Source: Volvariella volvacea V23
Taxonomy: Eukaryota > Basidiomycota > Agaricomycetes > Agaricales > Pluteaceae
Length of the DNA stretch: 29,687 bases
Direction: 5' to 3'
Assembly (NCBI GenBank): GCA_000349905.1
Contig: KB722765.1
Coordinates: 243,408-273,094 of the forward strand
Shown here: in pieces, positions 19,859 to 29,687 of the stretch
Layout: every line of letters starts with the position of its first letter
Numbering within the stretch: position 1 is the first letter of the stretch
Translations under genes and position numbers: made by a program
Notes under the pieces: model-generated
Told to the model about the DNA's origin: nothing
Databases searched by the model: none
The model's input: only the letters and a program-made list of their open reading frames with translations

Positions 19859-21357
19859 CTAACGCACCACAGATATGCTGCTAGATGTGTGGAATGAATT
19901 GACATTCTCGTATGCGGAGTCTGGGAGGTCGCGAAGAGCGAAGAACGCCAAAACGAGAATGACAATGCGTGCGGCGATGTAGAGCGGAGATCCAATACGA
20001 ATTGCCAAAAACCAGAAAAGTCGATACGCCACGCGATCGTAACTTTTGGGTGGACTCCACCACTCGACGTGGAAAGGCCACGAAATCACGATAAAGGCGG
20101 GAGTGACGGTGAGGATGAGAGATGACCCTCTCCAGAGACAGAGCTCGAGAGTCGTCAGGAAGGGGAAGTACCAACCAGCGAGATGAATTGCTCCAAACAC
20201 AACACCGATTATTGAGGCGCAAAGGTAGGCGAGCTCGTGTTGACTTGCGTTCAACTTGGCGGCAAAGAATGGATGGACGCTAGTTGATCTTCTTTCTTCG
20301 TCGCCCTCCTCGTTGGTCATTTGGAGAAGTGGGCCGAAGATAAGTATGAAGGGTTTTTTGACCATTGTATTCCAGACTGTCTTTGCTTCGCCATTATCCT
20401 GAGGGTGTCGCCTGGCTCCGCTTAGTAGGCCAACTTCATCTTGGCTCTGCGCCTTCTTACCCTGATTCCCCGTCACTGCCCTCCACAACCTAGCATACCA
20501 TGCATCGTTATCGTCCTCCTCCGGACCATCGACTCGATTTCCCTTCAAATCGAAGTATATAGGATATCCAATATTCAGCGGCTTGTCCCACCACAAGCCA
20601 TATGTGATCGCATTCAGAGCTGCGAACGCAAGAGTGACCAACTCAAACTCCGTGATAACCAGACCTTCAAGATACCGGGAGACACACTGGACCACGAACC
20701 ATGAGGTCTGAAGAAGGACGATCGCTTTCGCGAGTAAGTCGCCTTTTCCGTGGTCCAAGATCTCCCTTTCCCTGATTGCAGGTACATTTAAAACTTCCTC
20801 CGATTCTGCAAACGCCCGCCAGTCCTTCGACTCGAATTCCTTCATCGTCACAACCTCGTACTTTTGCCCCTTCTCCACTTCCAACATCAACCCGCCCATT
20901 TGGATATAAAACCCATGTGTACGGGTCCATCTTCGTGCTATACCAAGGTCAGTTTAGTTACACACCTGCTATGCTGCGCGCTCAACCCACCTTTGCCCCA
21001 GTTCGACTTCGCAATTACGTCCGCCATGATCCTCTGCCTCAGCGCCCACATTATTACAATCTCGGGCGCAAGCAACGCATATAACATTGTTCGCACTTTC
21101 AGCCATAACTTCTTCGCACCAGAGTCATTCTGGTCCGGGATGTTATGGTGAATGGAGATATAGGTGCACAAGAAGATGACTCCGAGGCAACTATATAGGA
21201 TGTCGAAAATCGTACGTGTTTTATTGGCATCACATCTACTTGTGCTTAGCGTGGCGCTGACGACGCATAGTGGGCTGGGGATGGAGCCGTTGGGAGAGGA
21301 AACAGGAGAAGCGAGGGTTCTGGCCAGCACTGCGAGGAATATACTAGCAAGGAGCAT
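19859..21357 (-). CDS. TM6: multi-pass membrane protein of unknown function with altered C-terminal tail
   Basis: Exons 20991-21357 and 19859-20937 give 481 residues. The phase-1 intron (20938-20990, 53 nt, donor GTGGGT, a CTAAACTGAC branch region, acceptor TATAG) sits at the family site. Family motifs are present: MLLASIF start, SIPSPLC, IHHNIPDQND, YIQMGG, DHGKGD, TEFELVTLAFAALN, WWDKPLNIGYPIYF, LCLWRGSS and RLFWFLAIRIGSP. After SAYENV the family tail KWSNFIPHI is missing: about 10 nt have been lost and the frame runs on to a different ending (NSFHTSSSISVVR). FIPHI followed by TAG is still readable in the next frame. All hydrophobic segments precede the change, so the protein may still work. 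SDR2 lies upstream on the same strand. Confidence 0.87.
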
Positions 21358-22121
21358 AGCAGCAAGCGAATAGATTCAAACATCGTATGTCAATTGTTCT
21401 CATTATTTATGTATTCAGCTTACGTGCACAACTTTCTTCAGGTGTGTTGCCCTTGTGTGCCTGTTGCATTCACACTCACCACGAATACCGGTCTCAGATG
21501 ACCACTTCTTCTATTTATACCGCATCCTTCTATGTTGGGAGTCAGCTGAGTCGTTTCTATCGGTGGCGATAGAGGCATACCCTGGGCATCTTACAGCATG
21601 CAGGTCCGAACGACAGCAGAAATTCTGCAAGGACCCGAAATGTGATATACACAGGGTTAAAGAGAATACGCCACTCCCGGAACAAACTACGACCCATAAC
21701 TGGAAGATGCATCGTGCTCCGCAGTAAGTACCCCCATTGAGCAGGATTACTCCGTGGAATGTGTGCTTATGTGCGCCTGGCCCTGGGATGCGAGATCGCC
21801 CTGCACCAAAATTAAGCGAGGAGGCAGGCTTAATGAAACGAAAATTAGCACCGAAAGGTTATGATTAGGTGAACGAGGATGCGACTGGGATCGAAGCTCA
21901 TACACAAAGTCAAGAGCAAGTTTGAAAAGACGAATTCGATATCATGAGAACCTCGTTATTATGGAAGATAGTGGGAATCTATATTTCCGGACCTTACTTC
22001 CAAACTGTGATGAGCTTGATTAGTGAGTTGGCACTTCGTATAGATGATTCAATTCCATTTCTTCGCGTACGGTGATCAGCCAATGCGCGTTGAGGGTAAT
22101 GAAAATCCCTTCAAGCAAACC
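21358..22121. other. Spacer between TM6 start and SDR2 stop
   Basis: It is 764 nt long. ATTCAGCTTACGTG (21413-21426) looks like the shared TM upstream element with GC and T missing from GCGCTTATC, about 56-70 nt upstream of the TM6 start. No gene is recognised. Confidence 0.5.
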
Positions 22122-23454
22122 TCATTCCAAGTGGCGACCTCCATTCGGCGATATCTACAGATGCACCACACGGCATTAGTATAGATCACCTGTACAAGAG
22201 CAATATATCCTTACACTTTGACCTAAATAGGAAGAGGGATTTTCGAGAAAATATGGAGATTAGTGTACGGATGAGCAGTGAGGACATTAATTCACTAATC
22301 GGGTACTTACCCGTTATCCACCCTGACTCCTTTGACGCCAGGAACGAAACTACATGGGCAACATCTTCAGTTGTACCCATTCTTCCCATGGGTGTCGCAT
22401 CTTTCTCCTGAAATTTCAACAAGTTGTCAAGTATTCTACCGGTGAATTAGGATAATGTGGGTAGAACGCACCTGCTGTCGAATAAAATCTGCTGATACAC
22501 CCAATTGATCAGCGAGATTTTGCGCTAATTACTGCTCCTTGAGTAGGTTTTCTCAATGAGTGAAACAAGGAAAGCGTACTCATATACGTCTCAACGCCGC
22601 CTGTGCAGTGTAAGTAAATTCGTGAAGAGATGTCAGAAAGAGAGGCATACCGGGACAGTACGTATTCACAGTAATCCCGAATTGGCCTAATTCTTGGGCT
22701 GATGTTAGCATTAACGCGTCAGCAGATTATCGGGGTATACATAATTTTAAGGCTCACCGGTGGACTGCGTTAGACCCCGGATAGCAAACTTCGTTGCAGA
22801 ATACGCAGAGAACCCTTTCTCTCCTATCTCCATGCCACCGCACTGAATAATAGAAGAAATCCCAAATGCTTAAGGAGAGTTCACCCACCTTGCTTTCCGG
22901 CAACTGAAGAAGCACCAATTATCCTTCCTCCTCGACCTTGTGCTATCATTTGCAATGCGGCATATTTATAGCATAAGAAAATGCCTCTGGCGTTAATAGA
23001 AAAGATTTCGTCCCAGTCTTCGACAGAGGCTGAGATGATGAGCGGTTAAGTCCAGTAATAGAATCACAACACCTGAGCTCACTCTTGAGTAATGACTTAG
23101 CGAAGGATATTCCGGCATTGGCTACCATCTATCGACGATGGTTAATTAATCGACTTAAACGAGAACAGAATGGAAGGAAAGAAAGCAACGTACCACATCC
23201 AATCCCCCCAGCTCTTTCGATACGATATCCACCATACCTTTAACCTCTTCGTCTTTTGATACATCAGCTACGACAGAAATTGATTTTCTACCCAACGCTT
23301 GAATTTCACCAACAACGGCCTTAAGTTGCTTTTCATGTTCTGGGAGGTCATTTACCGCGACGTCAAAACCGTCTCTCGCGAGTCTAAGTGCGATACCACG
23401 GCCAATGCCACGTGACGAGCCTGTGACGAGGGCGATTTTGTTTGGCGAAGACAT
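22122..23454 (-). CDS. SDR2: classical short-chain dehydrogenase/reductase, paralogue of SDR1
   Basis: Ten exons: 23194-23454, 23083-23128, 22889-23029, 22758-22823, 22651-22698, 22580-22600, 22472-22524, 22311-22407, 22214-22221 and 22122-22154. They total 774 nt (257 residues). Every exon except the first (one codon longer) has the same length as in SDR1, and all intron phases agree. Motifs are TGSSRGIG (11-18), NAGI, Asn115 in SINARG, Ser144 in GASSVAG, Tyr157 and Lys161 in YSATK, and ITVNTYCPG. It should be an active NAD(P)H-dependent oxidoreductase; the substrate is unknown, with acetoin/diacetyl reductases the closest type I recognise. I chose the Met at 23454 because it matches the SDR1 start; an in-frame Met 18 codons upstream (23508) has no counterpart. 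Substitutions around the 21-nt and 53-nt exons, in the substrate-lid region, suggest the two enzymes have diverged in specificity. Confidence 0.94.
22214..22221 (-). other. 8-nt micro-exon of SDR2
   Basis: The exon is GTCAAAGT on the coding strand, preceded by ATTTAG and followed by GTAAGG. It contributes Gln-Ser of ITGQSIS. It matches the SDR1 micro-exon at seven of eight bases, while the introns around it differ in length (89 and 59 nt here, 51 and 55 nt in SDR1). Confidence 0.88.
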
Positions 23455-24778
23455 AGTAGAGCAACTTGAAGACTGCGGGATGGGGGTTAAGTTCGACTCA
23501 AAAACCAACCAATCAGCTACTTATATAGGTCCCACTGGGTTTGACGAAAAATCCCTGCAGGCATTATGCTAGATTGGGGACTCCCATCACAACCACGTGA
23601 ATGTGCTTATGGCTAAAATTACCTACATTAGCGAGCTGACAAAAGACATGTGTATAGAGTCCTTGATTTCCGGTTGAAATAAGACGTAATAATCGAGGAG
23701 GAAATGAACTCCGCAGGAGGATTGGCGAAAGGGTACGTCTATGAATAAGTAAATGAGTGTAAGGATATCAAATCGCTGAGATAAAGAGGGACAATACTAC
23801 TGCGGAGTGCTCCAAGGGACGCCGGGAGTTTTCGAAGACAGCAATGGCGACGAAAGAGGACGGGGTAGAACGAAAAATCTGTCCGCTCGTTAGTCAATCC
23901 TTGCCATGCCTAAAGTCAAAAGGTGTTCTCGCGGGGCACATTCCACAAGAATGAAATTGGATTTCTAGGTGTTGTGGGATCCCCAGTATCACGCCCAGGT
24001 GGTTTGCTGATTTGGAGAATTTCCACCACGTGGCGTGACGTAAAAAATGTGGGGTGGCGCCATTGGAGTGGTGGGTCGCAGATTGTGCTTCGGAGAACAT
24101 GGTAGACGTGTGAAGTAATGAGCTGTATTGGTAGGCTACTTGTGAGCACTATGAGCGCATAGGTGAGTAAATGCACGGGAAGAGTAAGTGCATCAGGCAA
24201 CCAGCTCACAGAAAACACAGATCGAGCAGAAAGGCTCGCATCTCGACAGCAAAAATAGATGCATTTTCACGTTAACTCCAGCTGTAGCCGCGATAAACTT
24301 GTCTAGTTTTTCGTCTGATGAACCTGGAGAAGCAGTGAGACGGGTTTCCGTGTTGACTTGCGTAATCAAGTCGTATTGGGTTGGTATAGTGGGAAAATGA
24401 GTTTAGATATGAATTCTTGTGAACAGGAGCCAGTGGGAGGGAGAAAGGATAGCAATAAAGGTGATACCTCAAGACAACCACTCGAGATGCGCTCTCCCGC
24501 CGATTTTCTGATGCAGAGGATTCGAGGTGCTTGGCTAGTCACTTCACTGATGGGAAGCACGCGGTAGAAGTTGCACCGTTCACGTCGAACGTGCTCAAGT
24601 ACCACCATGAACTCAGAGAAGCGCTACTCAGCACGTTTGTCGAGCCATATTGTGCATCGAGCTTCGGAGGCCACCCTGGTCGAAGAGCGCCACGTGCAAG
24701 CAAGGAAATCGCCGAGCCGAAGGACTTCCAGGAGGTTCTTAATTCGCGTTGTCCACCTACGATGAGCCCCCAAGAACT
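23455..24778. other. Divergent intergenic region between SDR2 and the phosphoesterase
   Basis: It separates the minus-strand array from the plus-strand genes and should hold promoters for both directions. No reading frame in it resembles a known protein. Confidence 0.55.
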
Positions 24779-26525
24779 ATGAAGCTACAACTTGCAATTG
24801 CAGCTGTCCTATTGACACATCTATCGAGTGCAGGGGCTCTTACCGATCCTCGTAAGCCCAGTGCATACCGAAATCCAACCAACACTCACCTCCACAACGC
24901 CGCAGAGACAACGACTCACCATGATCCGCTCGATCCATATCCTAAAAAGCCTCGAATAACTTTTTGACTTGACGGAACGTTCAGACTGACAGTATTCTCG
25001 GACTTGCACTTTGGGGAGAATCCGCATGAAGACTGGGGTCCTCAACAGGACAGGAACAGTACGAGGCTCATGCGGACCATTTTGGCTAATGCTCGCCCGG
25101 ATTACGCGTAAGCCCCGTCCATTTTTGCTACTAGTATCACTAGGGTACTAACTATAACAAGTGTTGTAAATGGTGATATTCTCACTGGCGAAAGTGAGTC
25201 AATACGCTTTCTCCTTGCACTCACCTCTGACTGTCTTTAGACACGTTCAAGTCCAACGTAACCAAACTGATCGATCAAGTCGTTAAGCCTTTCAACGAGG
25301 CCAAGGTTCCGTTCTCGTGCACACACGGAGTAAGTTCACTCAAGTAACTTTACCTATTCATGCTTAAGTTGTTATAGAATCACGACAATCAACCCAACAT
25401 CACCCACTATGAGGAAATTATTTATGAGCAGCGTGTCGCGCCTCTCAGCTACACCCGCGTCGCACCAAGTGGAGTTGGAGGCGAATCAGAACCTGGAAAT
25501 TATTGGGTTCCAGTAAGTTGTAGTTTCCTTCTAACTATCCGTGCTTATGTTCTTTCAGGTGTATCGCCATTTCACTGGTTATTCCCACAACTCGACGTCT
25601 CGGAGGTTGACTTGCAGCTATGCTCGCTATGCTCATAGACCGAGCACCATCACTTATACTTTGGTTTTTCGACTCACGCGGTCCGTATAACGAATTATCC
25701 GATCTATGCAGCTTCTGAATGCTAAACAGGTGGAGTGACTCCCACTTCTCAACCGGTCTCGGACTGGGTGGACGCAAGCGTAGGAGAGTGTATTAAATCA
25801 GAGACCAAGGGAATGGAGCATGCATGGGGCCCATCTCATCTTCGTTCCGCAGTCGCATTAATGCATATCCCTCCGTGCATTCACGTTTACATTCCATGCT
25901 AATGGTTCGTCAGTTTGATTGACAGGAGCTTTGTCAGACATGTGGCACATACATTACAACCCCTGCTCGATAGCACTAAGAATCCCGGAGGAAACGGTAA
26001 GTCAAGGATATTCGAGCAAATGACCAGAAGATAAAGACTTATCATTGCATAGACGACCGCATTGGACAGGGAGCAATTCAAGATTCTTACAACTCACCAC
26101 CCACAGATCCAGCCACGGCCAAAGACCGACCATTCTGGGATGCGTTGAACACCCACATTACAAACCTTCGTGTTGTCAGTTCAGGCCATAGTACGTTTAT
26201 TCAATTCAAATTCGCTTTAGGTGGCTCATTGCTCCGCAGACCACGGCAACGAGTGGTGCAAACGAGATTCTGAGAAAAATGTTATATTCTGTTTCAATAA
26301 ACACTCTGGGTGAGTAATACTTTACACGTAGCGTTCATAAAACTGACAGAATACTCTTATTTGGCGCTCAACAGGTTTGGAGGTTACGATCGCGAAGGCT
26401 GGGGCCACGGCGTTCGAGATCTCGTCTTCCGCTCTGCTAATCCGAGGGACGGCATCGATACCTGGATTAGGTTTGATAACGGAACCAAATCTGCACAAAT
26501 TGTTTTAGACGATTCCTACGTATAA
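24779..26525 (+). CDS. Secreted Dcr2-type calcineurin-like metallophosphoesterase, interrupted by an in-frame TGA
   Basis: Eleven exons: 24779-25107, 25162-25193, 25241-25329, 25378-25512, 25559-25577, 25639-25680, 25730-25874, 25926-25996, 26053-26190, 26240-26309 and 26375-26525 (407 codons, final TAA). The first about 20 residues form a signal peptide. Metal-binding motifs of the family are complete: FSDLHFGE (Asp75, His77), NGDILTGE (Asp115), HGNHDN (151-153) and SGHNHGNEW (His333, His335). WFFDSRGG is the block shared with fungal Dcr2-like proteins. Codon 63 (TGA, 24965-24967) lies in ITF-stop-LDGTF; CGA to TGA is a possible single-base origin. An alternative intron 24852-24992 (GTAAGC to ACAG, phase 1) would remove the stop and rejoin at FSDLHFG. 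Otherwise it is a nearly intact pseudogene. The donors of introns 5 (GTTATT) and 6 (GTCCGT) are weak but required for frame. Confidence 0.87.
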
Positions 26526-27867
26526 TTTCGTAGCGTTCAGTTGTCAAATACTCCTATTTGTGACAAAGCACGTCTAGGCTGTATGAATCGCGATATTTCG
26601 TCAATTATTTTGAGATGGTGCAAAGGCCACAAATTGCCTGCTGCTCAGCGCTTTTGAAGATGCTGGGACCCAAGATATAGGAGAAATTTCTTGATGGACT
26701 TTCTGTGACATAGTGGTGTGATCGGTCCGGCCCGGTCCGCGGGCAGGAGAACACGATCGCGTCCCTCAAACCAGTCAACCTACTGCGCTCAACTCAGCGA
26801 AACCGACACACGGTTACTGGCGCAGGTCAACGACGAAGAATTGCGGAAGACTCCCGCCCTTGTCACAAGGTGTGTCAAGGATTGAGGCTATGCTGTTTAA
26901 GATAATATGACCTTTGAGAGGGTCTGTGATGAATCCTGTTTGCAGGGTAGGCGATAAGGTCAGACTGGAGCATTAATTGATGCATGTTTGGTTCAAGAAC
27001 GACCGTGTAGTCGTCAAAAAGGCAGTGAAAGTGCAGCCAACTTGAATTGTTTGCCGGAACCGCCATGAGATGAAGAAATTCGTTGCCTCCAGCAGGGAAT
27101 ACTACAACATATCGTCTGTGTAAATTTGATATGTGAGACAGATTGAGGGAACTAACACGAATGGATTGGTTATGATCAAAATTTTCGGTCGCCGTTCGAG
27201 AAAAAGATGAAGTATACACAATGAGTCGTTTAATAGGGCTTCCCCGGGAAAGTGGCATTTATATGCTATACGAATATCACGGGAGCTCACAGCTATATCG
27301 TAAATCAACGGGTTTGGAGACAATTCTGACGCTCTTGCCAGCGTAGAAAACAAATATGCATCGCAGCTATTGAGAGCATTGTGGCTTGCACGACCATATT
27401 TCCTGAACACCCCCCCTCCAATCTGAGATCTAGTCACCTCTACCAATACACGAGGCCAAGGGTAGACACATATCACCACAGGAGGGTCAATTCAAACAAA
27501 AGACTATCGCCACCAAAACACGTTTCTGTAAGCGCGCCTTTGACAATATTTCAGCAAATTAGCACCACGTCCAAACAAGGAAGACATCCCCGATCACATT
27601 TCCAATGCCCCACTTCGCCTTCCTTTATTCTCCTTCCTAATTCGTATTCCAATCCTCCTACGACCCTGGCTCCCCCATATTATTCTGCGGCCGGCCACTG
27701 AGGGCTTTGATTGGCATACAGGCGATAACACCCCTCCACGAGGACAAACAAAACGCGTAGATAACCCAGCGTCGGGAGGCTGAATTATTCCTTGAACCTC
27801 GCTCTGTATCTCCCTGTGCCCCACACACATCGGAATATCCTCTCAGCTTTCTTTCGCATCCACCAAC
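26526..27867. other. Intergenic region between phosphoesterase and last gene
   Basis: It is 1.34 kb without a recognisable gene. The right part (about 27400-27867) is rich in pyrimidines on the plus strand and includes CCAAT at about 27416, as expected for the promoter and 5' leader of the next gene. Confidence 0.5.
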
Positions 27868-29687
27868 ATGTCTACCAACGTCAACAAGAACGTCAACAAG
27901 AACAACGGCGCCAATGCCAATGGAAAGGAGCAGCGACCCCAGATCCCTCTCCGCTCTGCTCTCAAACGCGGTGGCACCGGTACCACTCTCGGTCGCGATG
28001 AAGCTCAAGCCCAAGCCCAAGCCCAAGCCAAAGGTCAAGGTCACGAAGACCCAAAGGATTCATCCACTGTACCCACTGCCACCACCCAAACGCGCCCTGT
28101 CACCAAAAGGAGATCCGTCTCGTTCCTCACCCCCTCCACTCAGCGTGAACGCGAACTCGGTAATGCTGGTGGCAAAGTCACAACGCGTCGCGCCAGCTCC
28201 GCGGCTGCCTCCACTTTACCATACGGGAGGCCTGTGAAAGGTCGCCAGGCCACTAGAAAGGTTAAAGAACTAGTCGACAAGATCGAGAAGAGCCTCGAGA
28301 GCGGCAATGGCATGGCTGAAAGTCGTGTTCCTCAGCTTGCTGCCTTGTCGAGTGGTGATGCGGGGGCTTCCTCGTTTGCATCCACCGGTATTATAGGTGG
28401 CATCAAAGGTAAAGAATTGAAGAATATCGCCAACAACTTGGACAACAAGGTCGATGGCGAGCTCTTGAACACCCAGAGCATTAGTGCAGGCGCTGACGCG
28501 AGCGAGAATGTCACCGCCACCGTCGTCGCCGGCGACGACGGAGATGCTACTCCGAGGGTACTGAAAAGAAACGATGCTCCTGCTCTCCGCCGCGTTAGGT
28601 CACTCAAGAATGAGAGTGCCAGCGCACTCGACAGCATCGAATCCTCTAATGCTTCAGCACCTGTACGAGGACAGGCACCAGCACCAGAAACAACGCCGGT
28701 GTCGGCTACTGGGTTGGCGGGTGAGCAGCTAACCCCGTCTTCTCAAGTCCCATCTTCCGGAGTGACGGTTACGCCGTTGATCAAGAGGATGCAACCTGGT
28801 ACTAATATGCCCCAGATTATCATGCCTGGTATAGCGTAAGTAACCGCTTTGTGCTCTTGGGTCTGGAGTGGTGCTTACTCTCGTCGTGTACTACGTCTAG
28901 GCGTACAAATGATCAACCAGAGAAGGACGGCGGAGATACAGACACCGGTGGTGATACGGACGTTGAGGACGACACCGACCGTGAGACCACCCCACGACCA
29001 CGGACACAGCTGTCCCGACTTTCCCGCTCGACCTCGACAATGTCTATCGTCAACCCTTCCCTCCCAGACATCCAAGCTTTGCCCATGCTCAGTTCTCAGG
29101 ACCCGATCCTGAATGTCCCAACCTCCGATCTCGATGTCTTGACGGTTGCACAAGACGACCATCGCCAACCACAATACGGACCACCAGTACGAATCTTGAT
29201 CGAGGATGATCATCCCATGCCACCGTCGAGTCCAACGCCGGGGCGGCGAGATTCCCCTAAAATCAGCCTATTCCAACTCCCGCCTTCGTCTCCTCCGCGA
29301 GAACTCTGGAGCTCTCCACCTCCTCAAACCCGAAGACTCGGAGAAGACGACGAAGATTACGACTGCGAGGGGGGTGATTTGCCCTTCTTCAGCAAAGAGC
29401 GAATCACGACCCACGCATCGCACCTTCGGATGGTGGAGGAAAGATTGGATGCACTTTCAAGCCCATCACATCCATTTTTATCTAGATCCTCATCTGATCA
29501 TGTGCTTCCAACCCCGTCGAGTCCGATTGCCGATCGGGATCATCCGACCAACGGCTATGGAGTTTGGCACGGCTCGGGCGATGTAGACGAGGACGTAGAA
29601 GTAGTCGACGCAGATGCAGACGCGGTGGAAGAAATCGAGGTGGACGAACAGCCTCAACAAGACTCTGAGATGTCTGATCCATCTCAT
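27868..29687 (+). CDS. Low-complexity, probably disordered protein with an RVxF-like motif; 3' end outside window
   Basis: Exons 27868-28835 and 28901 to the window edge, joined by a phase-2 intron (28836-28900, 65 nt, donor GTAAGT, acceptor TCTAG), give at least 585 residues without a stop. The start has a good context (CCAACATGTCT). The protein is rich in Ser, Thr, Pro, Ala and charged residues with no predicted fold: an Asn/Lys-rich start (NVNKNVNKNN), RSALKR, a QAQAQAQA tract, KRRSVSFL, a Lys-rich possible helix (TRKVKELVDKIEKSLES), Pro/Ser-rich stretches and a very acidic end. RSVSF fits the protein phosphatase 1 docking consensus RVxF, suggesting but not showing a nuclear or cytoskeletal regulatory scaffold. 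I do not recognise the gene. Confidence 0.8.
28002..28030 (+). repeat. In-frame hexanucleotide repeat (AAGCCC) coding for Gln-Ala
   Basis: Four to five copies of a CAAGCC-type hexamer encode the QAQAQAQA tract near the N-terminus of the last gene. Because the unit is six bases, length changes keep the frame, so the tract could vary between strains. Confidence 0.7.

Noticed and set aside
23455..23508. Upstream in-frame Met of SDR2 adding 18 residues
   Set aside because: SDR1 starts directly before the Rossmann strand, and classical SDRs of this length do too; the extension looks like 5' leader.

Overview
The window looks like nuclear DNA of a filamentous fungus, most likely an agaricomycete (mushroom-forming basidiomycete). 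Genes carry many very short introns (about 46-89 nt) with GTRNGY-type donors and CTRAY-like branch sites. The dominant gene family (PSPLC, THGFFVQMGG, ELVTLAFA, WWDKPLN motifs) is one I know only as large, uncharacterised paralogous families of multi-pass membrane proteins in fungi. All identifications come from reading the sequence; no database was searched.

Layout. Positions 1-2613 hold no recognisable gene. From 2614 to 21357 the minus strand carries six tandem paralogues of the membrane protein family, each with one phase-1 intron at the same site: TM1 (2614-4065, intact), TM2 (4901-6402, pseudogene with a frameshift and two UAG codons), TM3 (8410-9853, intact), TM4 (10286-11730, one internal UAG and an 18-nt deletion), TM5 (14835-16339, intact) and TM6 (19859-21357, open but with a frameshifted C-terminal tail). 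Two short-chain dehydrogenase/reductase (SDR) genes are interleaved on the same strand: SDR1 (12570-13842), upstream of TM4, and SDR2 (22122-23454), upstream of TM6. Each has ten exons; nine have identical lengths, including an 8-nt micro-exon and a 21-nt exon. Both encode complete classical SDRs of 256-257 residues. The repeated SDR-TM pairing suggests that a two-gene block was duplicated.

Between TM5 and TM6 lie a 100-N assembly gap (16596-16695), a poly-T tract and about 1.7 kb of G+C-rich, non-coding-looking sequence that may be a decayed retroelement or a misassembled segment. It contains four spaced copies of a short motif.

To the right the strand switches. A secreted Dcr2-type metallophosphoesterase gene (24779-26525, plus strand, 11 exons) keeps every metal-binding motif but has an in-frame TGA before the first one. 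The last gene (27868 to the window edge, plus strand, incomplete) encodes a low-complexity, probably disordered protein with an RVxF-like motif.

How the genes work together is not known. The array is best read as a recently expanded and partly decaying accessory locus. Its most unusual features are three UAG codons, each exactly at a Trp codon conserved in the paralogues; a shared upstream element centred on GCGCTTATC; and the exon-for-exon conservation of the two SDR genes.
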